The notes below the pieces were generated by a model, which saw nothing but the letters and a program-made list of their open reading frames with translations, did no database searches and had not been told where the DNA came from. DNA of 64,000 nt from Ambrosia x helenae (lineage: Eukaryota > Streptophyta > Magnoliopsida > Asterales > Asteraceae), in contig JAUTDX010000230.1 of NCBI GenBank assembly GCA_030844895.1, positions 124,001-188,000 on the forward strand, given 5' to 3'. Both the position numbers and the translations under genes were made by a program. Positions 11,115 through 22,819 of this stretch are shown here, piece by piece; within the stretch, counting starts at the first letter, position 1; each line of letters begins with the position of its first letter.

Positions 11115-13825
11115 TGTAACACCCCAACCGATGGCGGAAACATCGAGGTGTCACGTAGTGACGATTGTTCAATAGCACATGGACTAAATTGTAAATATTA
11201 ATAGCAAATAACTTCCATTATTCAAAACGAAATACAAAGAGTCTTAATAGAAATCTCAAACATAAATATTAAATGTTCAACTTTTTATTTAAGCACTAGG
11301 TCCAGCCTAAGCGTGAAAGCATGAAACATCAAACGTCACCTGAAACATGTACAAAACAATTTTGTCAACACATATAATGTATTGGTGAGTACATCCGTTT
11401 GATATATATAGTAAGGTAAACTTTAGCAATTCGTGTGTTATTTTGCAAGATGTAATAAGTGGTATCCGGGTCAAATCAACCCTATGAAAAGAAAGCAGAT
11501 ATATATAGTATGCGCTAGTAGTAATGTAATACATAGCAATGACGAGGACTCTCAACAGAGTCACAAGGGTATAAACCATAGTACTATTCATTGAAATGCC
11601 AGGCCGCAACGGTTAATGATTTGACAGGTCATAGATACACAAAATGACACAAGCAAACACACATAAGAATTGCTATTTTAGTAAAAGGAATTATAAACTT
11701 GATAGTAAGTACATGAGTCACCCCAAATTAGTAAAACAGTAAAAAGGGGAAAGATATACTCACAGTTAGCGAAAGCGATCAAAATCCACTTAAGCGGTCG
11801 TGAGCTAAGTAATGAGAATTCCGAGGAATTCAATCTATAATGTGTAAGAATACTAATAAGGAAAAGTCTAAGAGTCTAAAGTAACTAGGGTCTAAGGCAT
11901 TAGGGTTTGCTAAGTCGATTTGGGGAATTAGAGATTTTATGATTAGTCGAATTAATGTAAAAGTTGTATATTAAAAATAATATACCAAAGTTTGTAATAT
12001 GATTTAGGTAATATAATTATTACCGATTAAATATTTAGATAACAATATGTTTGAATAATTAAGACAAAATAATTTAGTTAGTTACTTTAACTAAATTAAA
12101 ATAATACGATAATCATAAATATATAAATAAATAATTTTTGTGTTACACAACGATTCAACAAAAAAATAATTAAGACATTAAACCATACGAGTATTTCTAT
12201 TTTATAAGAAAAACATTTATAAAATAGATGTTTAAATTGTATAAATAAATAAATGTTTTATTATGTCTAACTAAACGTAAATAATACTAATAATACTATA
12301 CGTGATCCAAAAATATTTATTTTATAGAAAATGGATGATTTCTGATGTAAACATATTAGAATAATTTTCCCATAATTTATATAAACTTATTTATATTTAA
12401 AAACTGATTTAATGAGATTAAATCATGTTTAAATGATTAAAAATGGGAAAATAAAAAAAATAAATGTTTTCTTGACCAATAATTTTTATTTCAGTTGAGA
12501 ATGGTTAGAAATAATTACTCAAAAAGTTTGAGATTAAAATCATTAAAAATGAATTTTTTATCAATTATTTATGATTAAAACAATTTAATTCAATAAAAAT
12601 ATAAAAATAAAACATTTTTCAGAAAATAAAAATGTGGAAATGTTCTTTATGATGTCAAGAAGCTACACCTAAATTTTCATAATTTTTGGGCAAAAGATGA
12701 ATTTATTATGAATATTTTAAGATATATATATATATTTATAAATAAATAACAAAAAAATAAGAAATACAAAATCTGAAAAAAAAAAAGAAAAAAAAAACTC
12801 TAAATGTTGCAGCCATGGGGACTCGAACTCGGCTCCCCCTTGTGCAACCTTGAAGATCTAACCACTACACCATCTAGTCTACTTGTTGTTTTAAATCAAG
12901 GATAATTCCATTTAAACATTATTAGTATGTTCATCTTCTTCCCCAAATCTCTAAGAACCCTAACCCTAACATCCAAAATCAATACCTCGATTCAGACAAG
13001 AAAAACGAACAGAATCATAGGGCTTATGTTCCTACAGGGCCGATTAACATGATTGTAACAAGGAATTACTTACAATTTCACGTCTTGAAGCCGAATAAAA
13101 AAAAGAAAGGGGCGCGACTTATGGGTTCAATTTGGAGCTCTCTATACTCGTTCAAGGTGGAATTTTTTTGTGGGTTTATAAAGTGTGGATGTGCAGAAAC
13201 AAGATGGTGCTAACAATTTATATATTGGTCATCAAAAACGCCCATTTTAATGGGTTTTAAAATTCCGGTCGGTTACCCATAATTTTAAGTTTCAATCGAC
13301 TTCCTTGACGCGTTATAGAACCATATTAATGAGGGAAAATGATGGGTTTAAGTGGAGAAACGTATACCCGCTTTAATTTCTTGTTAAAACCCCCAATTTA
13401 ACCATCCTAACCTCGCCGGAGAAGAAATTCCGGTCGCCGGAAATGCGGCCGGATTTTTGTTATATTTTTTTTTTCAGCTTTTCAACTTTGGAGGTTTGGC
13501 AGATTTAGTCCCTCATGTTTAACCTTGTTAGTTTACTATATAACTAAGTTAGTTTTCCTTTAACAAACCTTAACCAAGATAACTAGATTAAACTTAAAAC
13601 TTTTATAAAACTTTTTTTTTATATAAAAGATTTTACGAACACGTTTACACATACTCATTCGATTAAAACTTATACCCGGTCCATAATAAATAAATATAAA
13701 TGTTAAATTTTTAGTTCGCTCTAAAATTAAATTTGAAAACGACGAAACTTATCGGGATTTTAATGGAAATATTTCAAGGGTTATTTTTGTAAATCTGACG
13801 AAAGACGAGGGTGACGGATGTCACA
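11115..13825 (-). mobile_element. Solo LTR of a Tekay-type gypsy element (inner copy)
   Basis: On the plus strand it begins TGTAACACCCCAACCG and ends GGATGTCACA, 2711 bp, flanked by the target duplication GTGTT (11110-11114 and 13826-13830). It lies between the left Harbinger end and Harbinger ORF1. It is the inverted relative of the split LTR at 9723-20459, so together they make interleaved inverted repeats. It is related to the LTR at 23331-25970. No coding capacity; it contains a tRNA-like module at 12811-12890. Confidence 0.9.
12811..12890 (-). other. tRNA-like module inside LTR
   Basis: Minus strand shows a box A-like TGGTGTAGTGG and a box B-like AGTTCGAGTCC with roughly tRNA spacing. 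The arms do not fold into a full cloverleaf by eye, so it is not called a tRNA gene. Confidence 0.5.
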
Positions 13826-14435
13826 GTGTTCCTCCTAGCCCTATAGGCATGGTGTCTTTAGTAGGTTCTGAGTTTTTTTGTTTCTACTTGATTATAATAT
13901 TTAATTCATAAATACATAAAATAATGAAAAATATATTATCAAATGCAAAGATGCTATAATATATGTCTAACATTGATATTTTCTTGAAAAAAATTACATG
14001 TCAGATTAGTTTTGTATATAATGGATGAAAACCAATGCCATGATCATCATATGGATGAAAGATTATGTCATATTAGTTGAACGCTTCCTTAGCTTATTAG
14101 GTTTGATGTTTATTGTTTAAGCCTTGTAATTATTTGATTATTTTGATGTTTGACATCTTCTTGTTTTATATTGTGGTAATACGTAATTATCAGATAATGG
14201 ATGAAAACAACCAAAATGTTGTTGACTGTGAAACATCAAACAAAAAGATTAAACAAAAAATCGTGTGGGACAATGCAACATTCATGGTGTTTATCAATTC
14301 TTGCTTGGTTGAAAAAGATAATGGGAATAGACCCGGTACTCACTTCAATAAGATTGGTTGGGCGAATTTAGAAAAAAAAACAATGAAGGAAAAAACAGGC
14401 AAAAGCTTTGATAAAAAAAAACAACTTAAGAACAA

Positions 14436-14890
14436 TTTTTTTTTAAAGTAATTCTTTTTTTATTATATTAGAAAAGCAACAAGAATTACAAGTGAGGCGC
14501 GGGTAAACGGGCAACAAGCTGCGCCGCAACCCCTTTTTGAATAGCAAAGCCTACTCTATTAAATATAAAGCTTGTGTCCTTGGCCGCAGGAGAGTTACTC
14601 TGCACCACCTTCTGCACTCGATCTAAAAACCGGATTGCATCGGGAGCAAGGCCCCCAAATGTGTCAAAAGCAAAGGGCACAAAGACGTGTTGGTTTTCAA
14701 GACAAGCAGCTTCATGTTTGTCAACTTTCTTGGATTCAGCTTTTAAGACTGCTTGCCCTGCCACAAACCCCGAATCCCGAAGTCCCACCAAAGGAGACAC
14801 CCCTGTGAGATCAACGCACGCGTGTTTTCCCTGCGCCCACCCGAACACAAGGACATCCGCTGGTCTTAGGGTGGACCGCCCCTCAAGTGG
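14436..14890 (-). mobile_element. 5'-truncated LINE-like insert with an RT-associated C-terminal domain
   Basis: A T-rich run at the left edge (poly-A on the minus strand) and the short duplication AACAA (14431-14435 and 14891-14895) mark a target-primed insertion into Harbinger ORF1. The minus strand encodes about 120 residues: LRPADVLVFGWAQGK, CVDLTGVSPL, FNRVGFAIQKGVAAQLVARLP. I recognise this as the domain that follows reverse transcriptase in some plant non-LTR-like retroelement proteins; its exact function is uncertain. The reverse transcriptase itself is missing through 5' truncation. Confidence 0.6.
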
Positions 14891-15226
14891 AACAAATGGG
14901 ACAATATGAAAAAAGATTGGAAGCTTTATGACCGCTTAATAAGGCTTGAAACTGGAATTGGTGGGACAAGAAACTTAATCGAAGCATCGTCTGAGTGGTG
15001 GGAGGAGAAAATAAAGTTAAGTTAAACTATTATTGTTAATAATTTGTAAGTTTGATTGCATCGTGAAATCTGTGAATTACTCTATTTATCTTGTAGGCAG
15101 ATAAAGAGTATGCCAAATTTAGGGAAACAAATTTGGAGATATATGAGACACGTTATGCTCGTTTGTTTTGGGATTTTGTTGCTGTTGGAGATCAGACTAT
15201 GACTCCGTTACAATTTAAAAACAACT

Positions 15227-16127
15227 AGCATGGAATCCCACGCTTCGCGGCGGGGTCGTAGGAGGCTGTTGGTGCAGCTATATTTGTTACATGATATATC
15301 GATGGCTAATGACGGTAAAATTAAGCAATCAGCACGGTTAAGTAAGCATGTATATAGTGAAAGTTATCTTTAACTACAATAAGGTAAATAAAAATATACT
15401 TTAACATGTTATTGGTATATTTTAAAGGTTAATTTCTTTAATCATGTGGTCTGTGGGACTTGAACTGAAAACCTCCCACAACCTAGGTATTTTAACACTA
15501 CACGGTGTGGTCATAGAGTGAAGGGGGCATGAAACGACATTTGGCAATCATCTCACATTTTGCCCACACTCATGGAAATCTCCCCTTAACCTGTAACACG
15601 CCACATACAGTGTGGTAATGGTGGCGTGAAAGGTCTCCAAATCACCTTCCAACCCCCCCCCCCCCCCCCCCCCTCGTGTAGCCTAAAGGCTTTACCTTTG
15701 CAGACTTTTAATCTAGATGATAGGAGTTAGCTTTTATTATAAATAGGTTAACTAAATAATAAGTTAAATAAAAATATTAAACTTATAAAAAAATATAAAA
15801 GAACAAATATTTGTTAAAAAAGAAAAGAATAACAAACTTTAAAAGTTGTATAATAACTCTATCAAGATTTGGATGCCGAAGCGAATGATTGTTAAAACTT
15901 TAACATGATACATCTATTAAAGCTCAAAAAGCTCAGAAGTGTAAACATAAATCATTTATATAAAAGTGAAGTATTAAATTTCAAGGGTCGTACAAGAAGT
16001 GTGTTAAAATTTAGAGTAAAAATGTAAATTAATTAAATAAAATTTAGAGTAAAAATGTAAATTAATTAAATAAAAGGAAAACAATAATAGTATATTTTGT
16101 ACTGTTCACGCAATGTGTTTTGTTATT
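15227..16127 (-). mobile_element. Helitron-like insert (3' terminus at 15227)
   Basis: Read on the minus strand, a GC hairpin (CCCCGC...GCGTGGG) is followed by 12 bases ending CTAG and then a host T, the layout of a Helitron 3' end. The same layout occurs at 22790-22819. It interrupts Harbinger ORF1. The other end is not defined: 16127 is simply where ORF1 resumes, and an ORF1 intron may be included. The body is AT-rich and non-coding. Confidence 0.45.
15653..15673 (+). repeat. Poly-C tract (21 bases)
   Basis: Uninterrupted run of C inside the Helitron-like insert. Its length may be unreliable in assembly. Confidence 0.9.
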
Positions 16128-16724
16128 TAGTATAATAGCAATCCGAACGAATTTCTAGGTGAAGGAGAGAGTGATGACATAAATTTTGGTGATGATGAGG
16201 CTTTGTTTCCTAGTTTCGTTGAATGTAGTTCGAGTAAAAGGAAAAAATCTAAGGATGTTGCCAACAACCGATCGACAAAAAGTAAAACTTCAGCTTTTGA
16301 GGAAAAACTAGATGTCGTACTAGATGCCTTAACACAAAAAAGTACACAAACTTTTTCACCAAATAATCTCTCTCCAACACTAGAAGATTGCATGAACATT
16401 GTCATGACTTTTCCCGGTTTCAACGAAGGTTCCAAAAAGTATTCAAAAGCATTGCTTGTCTTCGTCAAAAAACAACATCGTGAAGCTTTTATGTTTCCAA
16501 CGACTCACGAAGCAAAGATGGGGTTCCTTAACTTACTTATGGAAGAATGATTTTTCATTTGACATTATATTTTATCATTTGAGAATGTATATTTGTATTA
16601 TCGTTTGACATTATATGTGTTAGTTTTTGACATTTTATATTTGTATTTTCGTTTGACATTAAATGTGTTAGTTTTTGACATTTTATATTTGTATTTTAGT
16701 TTTGATATATTTATGATATGTAGG

Positions 16725-18139
16725 ATGGATAGTGACAACTCTGATTCGTATGATGGTGATGAAGAATGTTGGGTGGACGAGGACACAGAATTCAAAAAGT
16801 TATGTGGAATAGTTCTCAAAGGGATCATAAAAACTCGTAACTTGCGTTACGCACGCACGCCATGTCACACCTTAGATCACACAGAAACATATTTATTAAT
16901 GAAATATTAAATGGCCATCCTAGACGGTGTTATGAAATATTTAGGCTGCATGTACCAGTTTTTAGACAGTTATGCACAGAGCTTGCTACTAATTATGGAT
17001 TGAAATAAACACGTAATATGTCTATTGAAGAATCGGTCGGAATATTCTTGATGAATTTGGCTCATGGATGTACGAATAGGTTTGTACAAGAATCTTTTAA
17101 TCATTCAGGGGAAACCATTCATAGACACTTTCATAGAGTTTTGACAGCCGTGCTTAAGATAAGTGTCGACATCATAAGGCGAGCCCCAAACTATAATGAT
17201 GATGTACCCGTATATATATTAAATAATCCCCGATTTTATCCAATGTTCATGGTAGTATCCATTGTTTCACTTATTTTGATAGTATTCAAACTTTAACAAA
17301 TGATTTAATTATGATATCTTTTTGTATTTGTAGGATTGCATTGGCGCTATAGATGGGACACACGTGAGGGCATTAGTTCGACAGAGCGATCAAGCGAAAT
17401 ACATTGGTAGAAAGGGATATGCTACACAAAATATAATGGCCGTATGTGATTTTAACATGTGCTTTACATTTGTATGGGCCGGATGGGAGGGGACCGCACA
17501 TGACACAAGAATTTTCAATGAAGCCTTACGGAGACCAAAGATTCATTTTCCACATCCAATGGGTGGTTAGTATATTTTGATAGTAATGCAATTTTTATGT
17601 TTGTAATACTTGTTTGAAATGAGTAACAATTGTTAGTTTTATTTGCAGATAAATATTACGTTGTTGACGCTGGATACCCCAATACTAAAGGGTATCTTGC
17701 TCCATATAAAGGAACGAACATTCGTTATCATCTACCAGATTTTCAACGTGGACAACCTAGTGCTATGTGTGCTCCTCGCGAATCGAATGAAACATTTAAC
17801 TATCACCACTCATCACTACGAAATATCATTGAACGAACTTTTGGAGTATGGAAAGCTAGGTGGGCGTTATTGAGAGATATGCATGTTAATTACAAGTACG
17901 AGCACCAAGTGAGTATTGCAATAGCATCGATGGCGGTCCATAACTTTATTAGAAAAGCTGGTAGGTTTGATGAAGCATTTAACCGGGCACAACAAGAATC
18001 ATACAATCCTACAGAAGGTAGTACTAGTAACGAAGCTCAGGAAGAAGGTCCAAGTACACATCGTAAGAATAATGAAAATATGCATATGGCAGCGATACGA
18101 GACATTATTGCGGAAGACATAATGAAATCGCGAGGATGA
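16725..18139 (+). pseudogene. PIF/Harbinger DDE transposase (nuclease)
   Basis: Three exons. Exon 1 (16725-17250) starts MDSDNSDSYDG and carries the helix-turn-helix region (SIEESVGIFLMNLAHG). Exon 2 (17334-17562) starts DCIGAIDGTHVRAL with the first catalytic Asp and includes AHDTRIFNEAL with the second. Exon 3 (17649-18139) has YYVVDAGYPN and SLRNIIERTFGVWKARW with the catalytic Glu, then an acidic tail ending KSRG. The introns have GT-AG borders. All three catalytic residues are kept, but exon 1 has a frameshift near 16860-16870 and a stop near 17004, so this copy is unlikely to make full-length enzyme. It lies after ORF1 on the same strand, as usual for the family. Confidence 0.93.
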
Positions 18140-18662
18140 ATGTAGTGTAACATCATTTTAGTATTTTTTTTATGAGTTATTTATAAGTTGTATGAGCATA
18201 ATATTATCATTTTGGTATTTTTTAGGAGTTATTTATAATTTGTATGAACTTAATATTATCACGATCTAGTAAAAAAATTATAAATTTGTTAAAGTAAATT
18301 ATATTATGTATTTTTATGATTCTATTTTTTGTTAAAAAAACATGTTAAGTATTATAATTCTATATGTAAAAAGTAGTAAATGATGTTAAATATATAAGAA
18401 TGTCCATTTTTGTCATTTTACGTGAATAAGCTAAGCCAAACACTTTTTAAAAAACAACTTATTAACTTTTCTCACCCCAAAAGCAATTCCAAACACTTTT
18501 TGAAAAACTCCGTTTGAAAAAAGTTATAATCTAATAAGCACTTTTGAACAAAAGCACTTTTAGAGTTAAATAAGCAATCCCAAACACCCTCTAAGTTATT
18601 TGGGAAGAAGAATGACTTTTACTTATGTTTAAATATATAACTAAGCCATTAATTTCAACCAA

Positions 18663-18748
18663 GATGCATTGTAGTAGAGTGGTAATGTGTGTGGTGTGTT
18701 GTGTTGGGCAGACTCAGGTTCGATTCTCCCCAGAATCGGGTCTGAACC
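18663..18748 (+). other. tRNA-like module inside split LTR
   Basis: Box A-like TAGTAGAGTGG and box B-like GGTTCGATTC with tRNA-like spacing. The position in the LTR corresponds to the module at 12811-12890 of the sister LTR. Confidence 0.5.
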
Positions 18749-20459
18749 TATTTTTTTATTTTATCTTTTGGCATTTCTTTTATATATATTATTTCCTTTT
18801 ATACATATAAATACATTTATATCTTAAAATAACTATAACTAATTCATTTTTTATCCAAAAATTATGAAAATTTAGGTGTAACATCTTGATACCCTAAAGA
18901 AAATTATCACATTTTTATTTTCTGGAAAATACTTTATTTTGTATTTTTCTTGATTTAAATTGTTTTAATCATAATTAATTGATTAAAAATTCGTTTTTAA
19001 TAATTTTAATCTCAAACTTTTTGGAAAATTATTTCTAATCATCATGGGCTGAAATAAAAAATATTGGTCAAGAAAACAATTATTTATATTGGTTTGTCTA
19101 TTTTTAATCATTTAATCATTTAAATATGATTTAAATGCATTAAATTGGTTTTAAATATAAATTTAGAAAAATTATGGGAAAATTATTTTCATTGATTTAC
19201 ATCAGAAAGTATTCCATTTCTTTAAAAATAATATTTTTGGATCATAACTTGTATTTTTAGTCTTATTTATGTTTAACTAGACATAATTAATCATTTATTT
19301 ATTTATACTATTTAACATCTGTTTTATATATACTTTTTCTTATAAAACAGAAATATTTTTATGTTTGAAAGTCTTAATCCTCATTTGTTTGGATCATTGT
19401 GTAACTCATAATTATTTGTTCAAATATTTATGATTATTGTATTTATTTACAATAATTTAGTTATAGTAATTAACTAAATTATTTTGTCTTAATTATTCAA
19501 AACATATTTCTATCTGGATACTCAATTGGAAATATTTAGACTATCGTATCATATTCATAGAGTTTAATCATATACTAATTTCATATACAAATATAATATC
19601 AATTTAATTTATCGCAAAACCCTAATTCCCCAAATCGACTTAGCAAACCCTAATGCCTTAGACTCTAGATACCTTAGACTTTTTAAGTCACTTATCTCAT
19701 TAGTATTCTTATACATATAGGTTGAGTTCTTCGGAATTCTTAAGCCTTTTGTGACGAACTTCCTTGGATTTATCACCTAGCAAAATTGTGAGTATATCTT
19801 TCCCTTTTTCATTTTACTGTTTGGGGCTACTCATGTACCTTATGTCAAATTACTATTTTTTTTCATTAAGTGCAATTCTCATGTGTGTTTGCTTTGTGTT
19901 ACTTTGTGTATATATGACTTGTCAAAATCATTAACCGCTACGGCCTAGCATTTCAATTAATAGTACTATGGTATATACCCCTTGTGAGTCTGTTGAGGGA
20001 CCTTGGTCAATGCTATGTGTTTCATTACTACTGTTAATAGCGCATACTATATATAAATTTCACTTCACTCTCATAGGGTTGATTTTGACCCGGATACTAC
20101 TTAAATACATAATTGCAAACGGTATACAACACATGAATTGCGAAATGTTTTTCATACTATATGTATGCAAAACAGGGTATGCTTACCAATACATTTTTGT
20201 ATTGACCTATACTATTTGGGTACATGTTTCAGGTTATTTTTTAGTCGCCTTTTTAGCTTTTGGAATTTATACTTAGATTTTGGATTCATTGTATTTCAGT
20301 TTAGATTGTTAGTTTGAATCATTGTATCCTTGTATCTCATTTCAATGTAATAAACTATTTAATTCAATGTATTCAAATTTACACTTTAGCACCATGAGAT
20401 ATTGAGCAATCGTCACTACGTGACACCTTGATGTTTCCACCATCGGATGGGGTGTTACA

Positions 20460-20884
20460 GCTACTGTATCTACTTAGGTGGAAACTTGGTCTCTTGGAGT
20501 GCAAAGAAGCAGCCTACAGTCTCTCGGTCTAGTTGTGAATCCGAATATAGAGCTATGGCAAACACGGCAACAGAAATCATTTGGCTCACAAATCTCCTAC
20601 GAGAACTTAAAGCTCTACCACCAGGACGTCCGACATTATTGTGTGATAACAAGAGTGCTTTGTTCCTAACTCAAAATCCGATCTCTCACAAAAAGAGCAA
20701 AGCACATCTGCGTAGACAATCATTTCGTTCAGGAACTAGTTGCCGTGGGTCGTATTCACACCAAGTTTATCTCCACCGACAAGCAAGTTGTGGATATCTT
20801 CACAAAAAGTATTCCAAAACCTTTATTTGAGCAGTTTCGCACAATGCTTCGTCTAGGTCAACCGGCATCTCGCATTGACGGGGG
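20460..20884 (+). pseudogene. Copia polyprotein, RNase H end (continues from 9722)
   Basis: The copia reading resumes after the solo LTR: YLGGNLVSWSAKKQPTVSRS, ESEYRAMANTATEI and CDNKSAL are the RNase H core, followed after a frameshift near 20700 by the C-terminal region (TDKQVVDIFTKSIP). The polypurine stretch GACGGGG precedes the 3' LTR at 20885. Together with 8144-9722 this is one copia copy split by the insertion at 9723. Confidence 0.92.
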
Positions 20885-21029
20885 GTGTTAACATATCCCA
20901 TTGATTGTGATTTGTATATTTCTAGGAAAAAGAGATATTCTCTCCTTCTTTGTTGTAACATCTTCTTGTATTTAAACTTGTACAATGATCAATAGAAACC
21001 ATCAAGGTTTTACTATTACCATTATCACA
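20885..21029 (+). mobile_element. Copia 3' LTR (145 bp)
   Basis: Starts TGTTAACATATCCC directly after the purine tract and ends TTATCACA. It is short, as in many plant copia lineages. The 5' LTR is not in the window, having been lost with the 5' half of the element. Confidence 0.8.
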
Positions 21030-21035
21030 AGTATG

Positions 21036-21328
21036 AAAGAGCCACCAGTTGTGGCGGTGATGAAACCAGAAGCCGCCGGGTTAGAGGGTGTGGCGGCAAA
21101 AAGTCAAACTAGAGCAAAGGAAGAGGCAAATCCTGAAAAGTCCGTATTTGAATTGAAACTTGACTCGTTTGACGCAAAGTGAGAAGTTGTACTGATCTTG
21201 GGATTAAAGAAGCAAAAGATTTAGTTGAAAAAGCGCCCGTGGTGTTCAAGAAAGGGGTGACTAAAGAAGAAGCTGAAACAATAATCGAGAAAATGAAAAC
21301 CATTGGTGCCAAAGTGGTGATGGAGTAA
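21036..21328 (+). pseudogene. Mitochondrial-type ribosomal protein L12 (bL12) fragment
   Basis: The encoded peptide runs EPPVVAVMKPEAAGLEG, a linker, EKSVFELKLDSFDAK, then in a shifted frame CTDLGIKEAKDLVEKAPVVF, KKGVTKEEAETIIEKMK and GAKVVME before a TAA at 21326. This is the flexible hinge plus the C-terminal domain of bL12, the ribosomal stalk protein that recruits translation factors; the PPxVxVMK signature points to the plant mitochondrial type. A small deletion at about 21180 removes several residues and shifts the frame, and the N-terminal dimerisation domain and transit peptide are missing because copia abuts it. It is a pseudogene, perhaps carried by the Helitron-like element ending at 22819. 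Confidence 0.85.
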
Positions 21329-22789
21329 ACATCAAATGCAAAAAAGAAAAAAAAGTTGAATATTTTGGGATCTCTTCTGCATTTGAGGTGTCCCTCAATC
21401 CTTAAATTTCATTTTTTGTAGGAATTATTTAAAAAAAAAAACGAATGGGTTTTGTTAGCTTTTAGGCATCTAGCAACATACTTACACTAATGCATGTTTA
21501 TGAACTATTTTCAAGTGGGAAAGTTTGGTTTGCTTTTCTGTTATTGTTCTCTTGAGAGTTGAGATGTATGCTAATTACTGAGAACAAAAATTTAATAATA
21601 TGATACTCGATTGATGTTAATGATTTGGGTCTTTGTATGGACTATGACATGGTTCCCAAAATTATGTCACTGATGCGCTACACGTTTGATAAAATAATAT
21701 TCTTAGAGGTAACATTGTCTACATCTTACCTTCCCTAGATCCTACCTTAGCTTTGCTATTGGTAGGATTAACTGAGTATGATGATGATGATTTCTTTCAT
21801 AGCAAAGATAACTAGGCTTTAATATAATTACCTAACCATGTGTTCCGTTTCAAGTAATGATATGATTCTTTTGATGTTAATTGACGTCTTACAATTAGTT
21901 TGCAGTGTTTGTAGTAAACAAGTATGTAAAAAGTTGCTACAATGAATCTGAGTTACTTGACACGTCTTCTAGCGTTAATCATTTTTGTTAGAGCGAATTA
22001 TTATGTCTTGAATTTTAAATGTGGCGACTAGGCAATTAATCTATTTTGAGTAATTGGTTGTACCGCCACAATTACCATAGTTGAAGTTGGTATTGTTGGG
22101 TTCATGTAAGCAAAGAAGGCCATGGTTATCAGTTGAAACCAAGTTGAGTTACTGATTGGTGTGCGGCTAAAAGCTGAGAATGTGGCGAGGAGCATACCGA
22201 AGCTACAGATGATACTGAGCCAATGATATCAAGCCAGGAGAGTTGTTGAGTCCTCTGGTAATGGCCATAGAAACCTCAACAACAGATGGGGTAGAAACAC
22301 AGGTTTCCCAAGCATTTACTTGTAATCGTTACGAAGAAAATGAAGTACATTTAGTGTAATGGGGTTTAATTACCAAACCATTTCAGTTAATACCATTCAT
22401 TGCAATGGTCAGTTTTAACTACGCCTTGGTAGTTCATGAAGAGTATAATGAACTTCAAGCTAATAAAGGTGAACTTTGCGGTGAGAAATTATGTAGAATT
22501 GACATGTTTGACATCCAAAGTTATTTCTAAATTTAAAAAATAAAGATGTGTTTTTTTTTTTTCTTTTGTTGTTTGTTTGATATTGAAAGGAAAAGGGGGT
22601 GTAGAAGTAGTGATGTTTTTCAATTTGATCAATGCTATATGCATTGAATAAAATGGTACCCAATGGTTCTCGAGTAGACGAGTATAAATTTCATAAAGGC
22701 TTAGTTGAAACACAACGCATGTATTATTAAATCAACATATTCGTGTTTTATACATTATCATAGTGTTGTATTGCAACCCATTTGTGGAT
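21329..22789. other. Non-coding flank between L12 fragment and Helitron end
   Basis: AT-rich sequence with no gene that I can support. It could be the 3' flank of the L12 copy or the body of a Helitron. Confidence 0.4.
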
Positions 22790-22819
22790 CCCGCTGCAAC
22801 ACGCGGGTAAACCCACTAA
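22790..22819 (+). mobile_element. Helitron-like 3' terminus
   Basis: Hairpin CCCGC-loop-GCGGG (22790-22807), then 12 bases ending in CTAA and a T at 22820. This is the hairpin plus CTRR|T signature of Helitron 3' ends. The 5' TC end was not located. Confidence 0.55.

Larger units (their letters stand above)
14197..16550 (+). pseudogene. Harbinger ORF1, Myb/SANT-like DNA-binding protein (interrupted)
   Basis: Exon 1 begins MDENNQN at 14197 and contains the Myb/SANT-like domain: WDNATFMVFINSCLVEK, then NKIGWANLEKK, then after a LINE-like insertion KWDNMKKDWKLYDRL (14893-14937) and SEWWEEKIK. A GT-AG intron (15016-15096) precedes EYAKFRETNLEIYE (15097-15226). A Helitron-like insert follows, and the C-terminal part resumes at about 16128 with an acidic, then Ser/Lys-rich tail and MGFLNLLMEE, stopping at 16550. 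In active elements ORF1 assists the transposase in binding DNA and entering the nucleus. Two insertions within its exons make it non-functional, although the remaining frame is well kept. Confidence 0.85.
10618..18591 (+). mobile_element. PIF/Harbinger DNA transposon with nested insertions
   Basis: Terminal inverted repeats GAGGGTGTTTGGGATTG (10618) and its complement ending at 18591, with further subterminal similarity (AACAACTTATT..., AAGCACTTTT...). Inside are the two genes expected of the superfamily: a Myb/SANT-like ORF1 and a DDE transposase, both on the plus strand. The flanking trinucleotides are TTA on the left and TAA on the right; the family prefers TWA targets, but these are not identical to each other. 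It sits inside the solo LTR 9723-20459 and contains the solo LTR 11115-13825, a LINE-like scrap and a Helitron-like insert. Without these it would be about 4 kb. Confidence 0.9.
9723..20459 (+). mobile_element. Solo LTR of a Tekay-type gypsy element (split by Harbinger)
   Basis: It starts TGTGACAACCG at 9723 and ends GGGGTGTTACA at 20459, flanked by the 5-bp target duplication GCTAC (9718-9722 and 20460-20464), which lies inside the copia RNase H sequence. Its two halves, 9723-10617 and 18592-20459, together give about 2.76 kb and match the inner solo LTR 11115-13825 in the opposite orientation along the whole length. Its end is the inverted form of the Tekay LTR end at 23331. No internal region is present, as expected for LTR-LTR recombination. 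Confidence 0.88.

Noticed and set aside
14572..14909. Plus-strand frames across the LINE-like scrap
   Set aside because: They are antisense shadows of the minus-strand domain, which carries the recognisable motifs.
9723..20459. A giant foldback or MULE element with long inverted repeats
   Set aside because: The inverted repeats are interleaved and are explained by two oppositely oriented solo LTRs, each with its own 5-bp target duplication and TG...CA ends.
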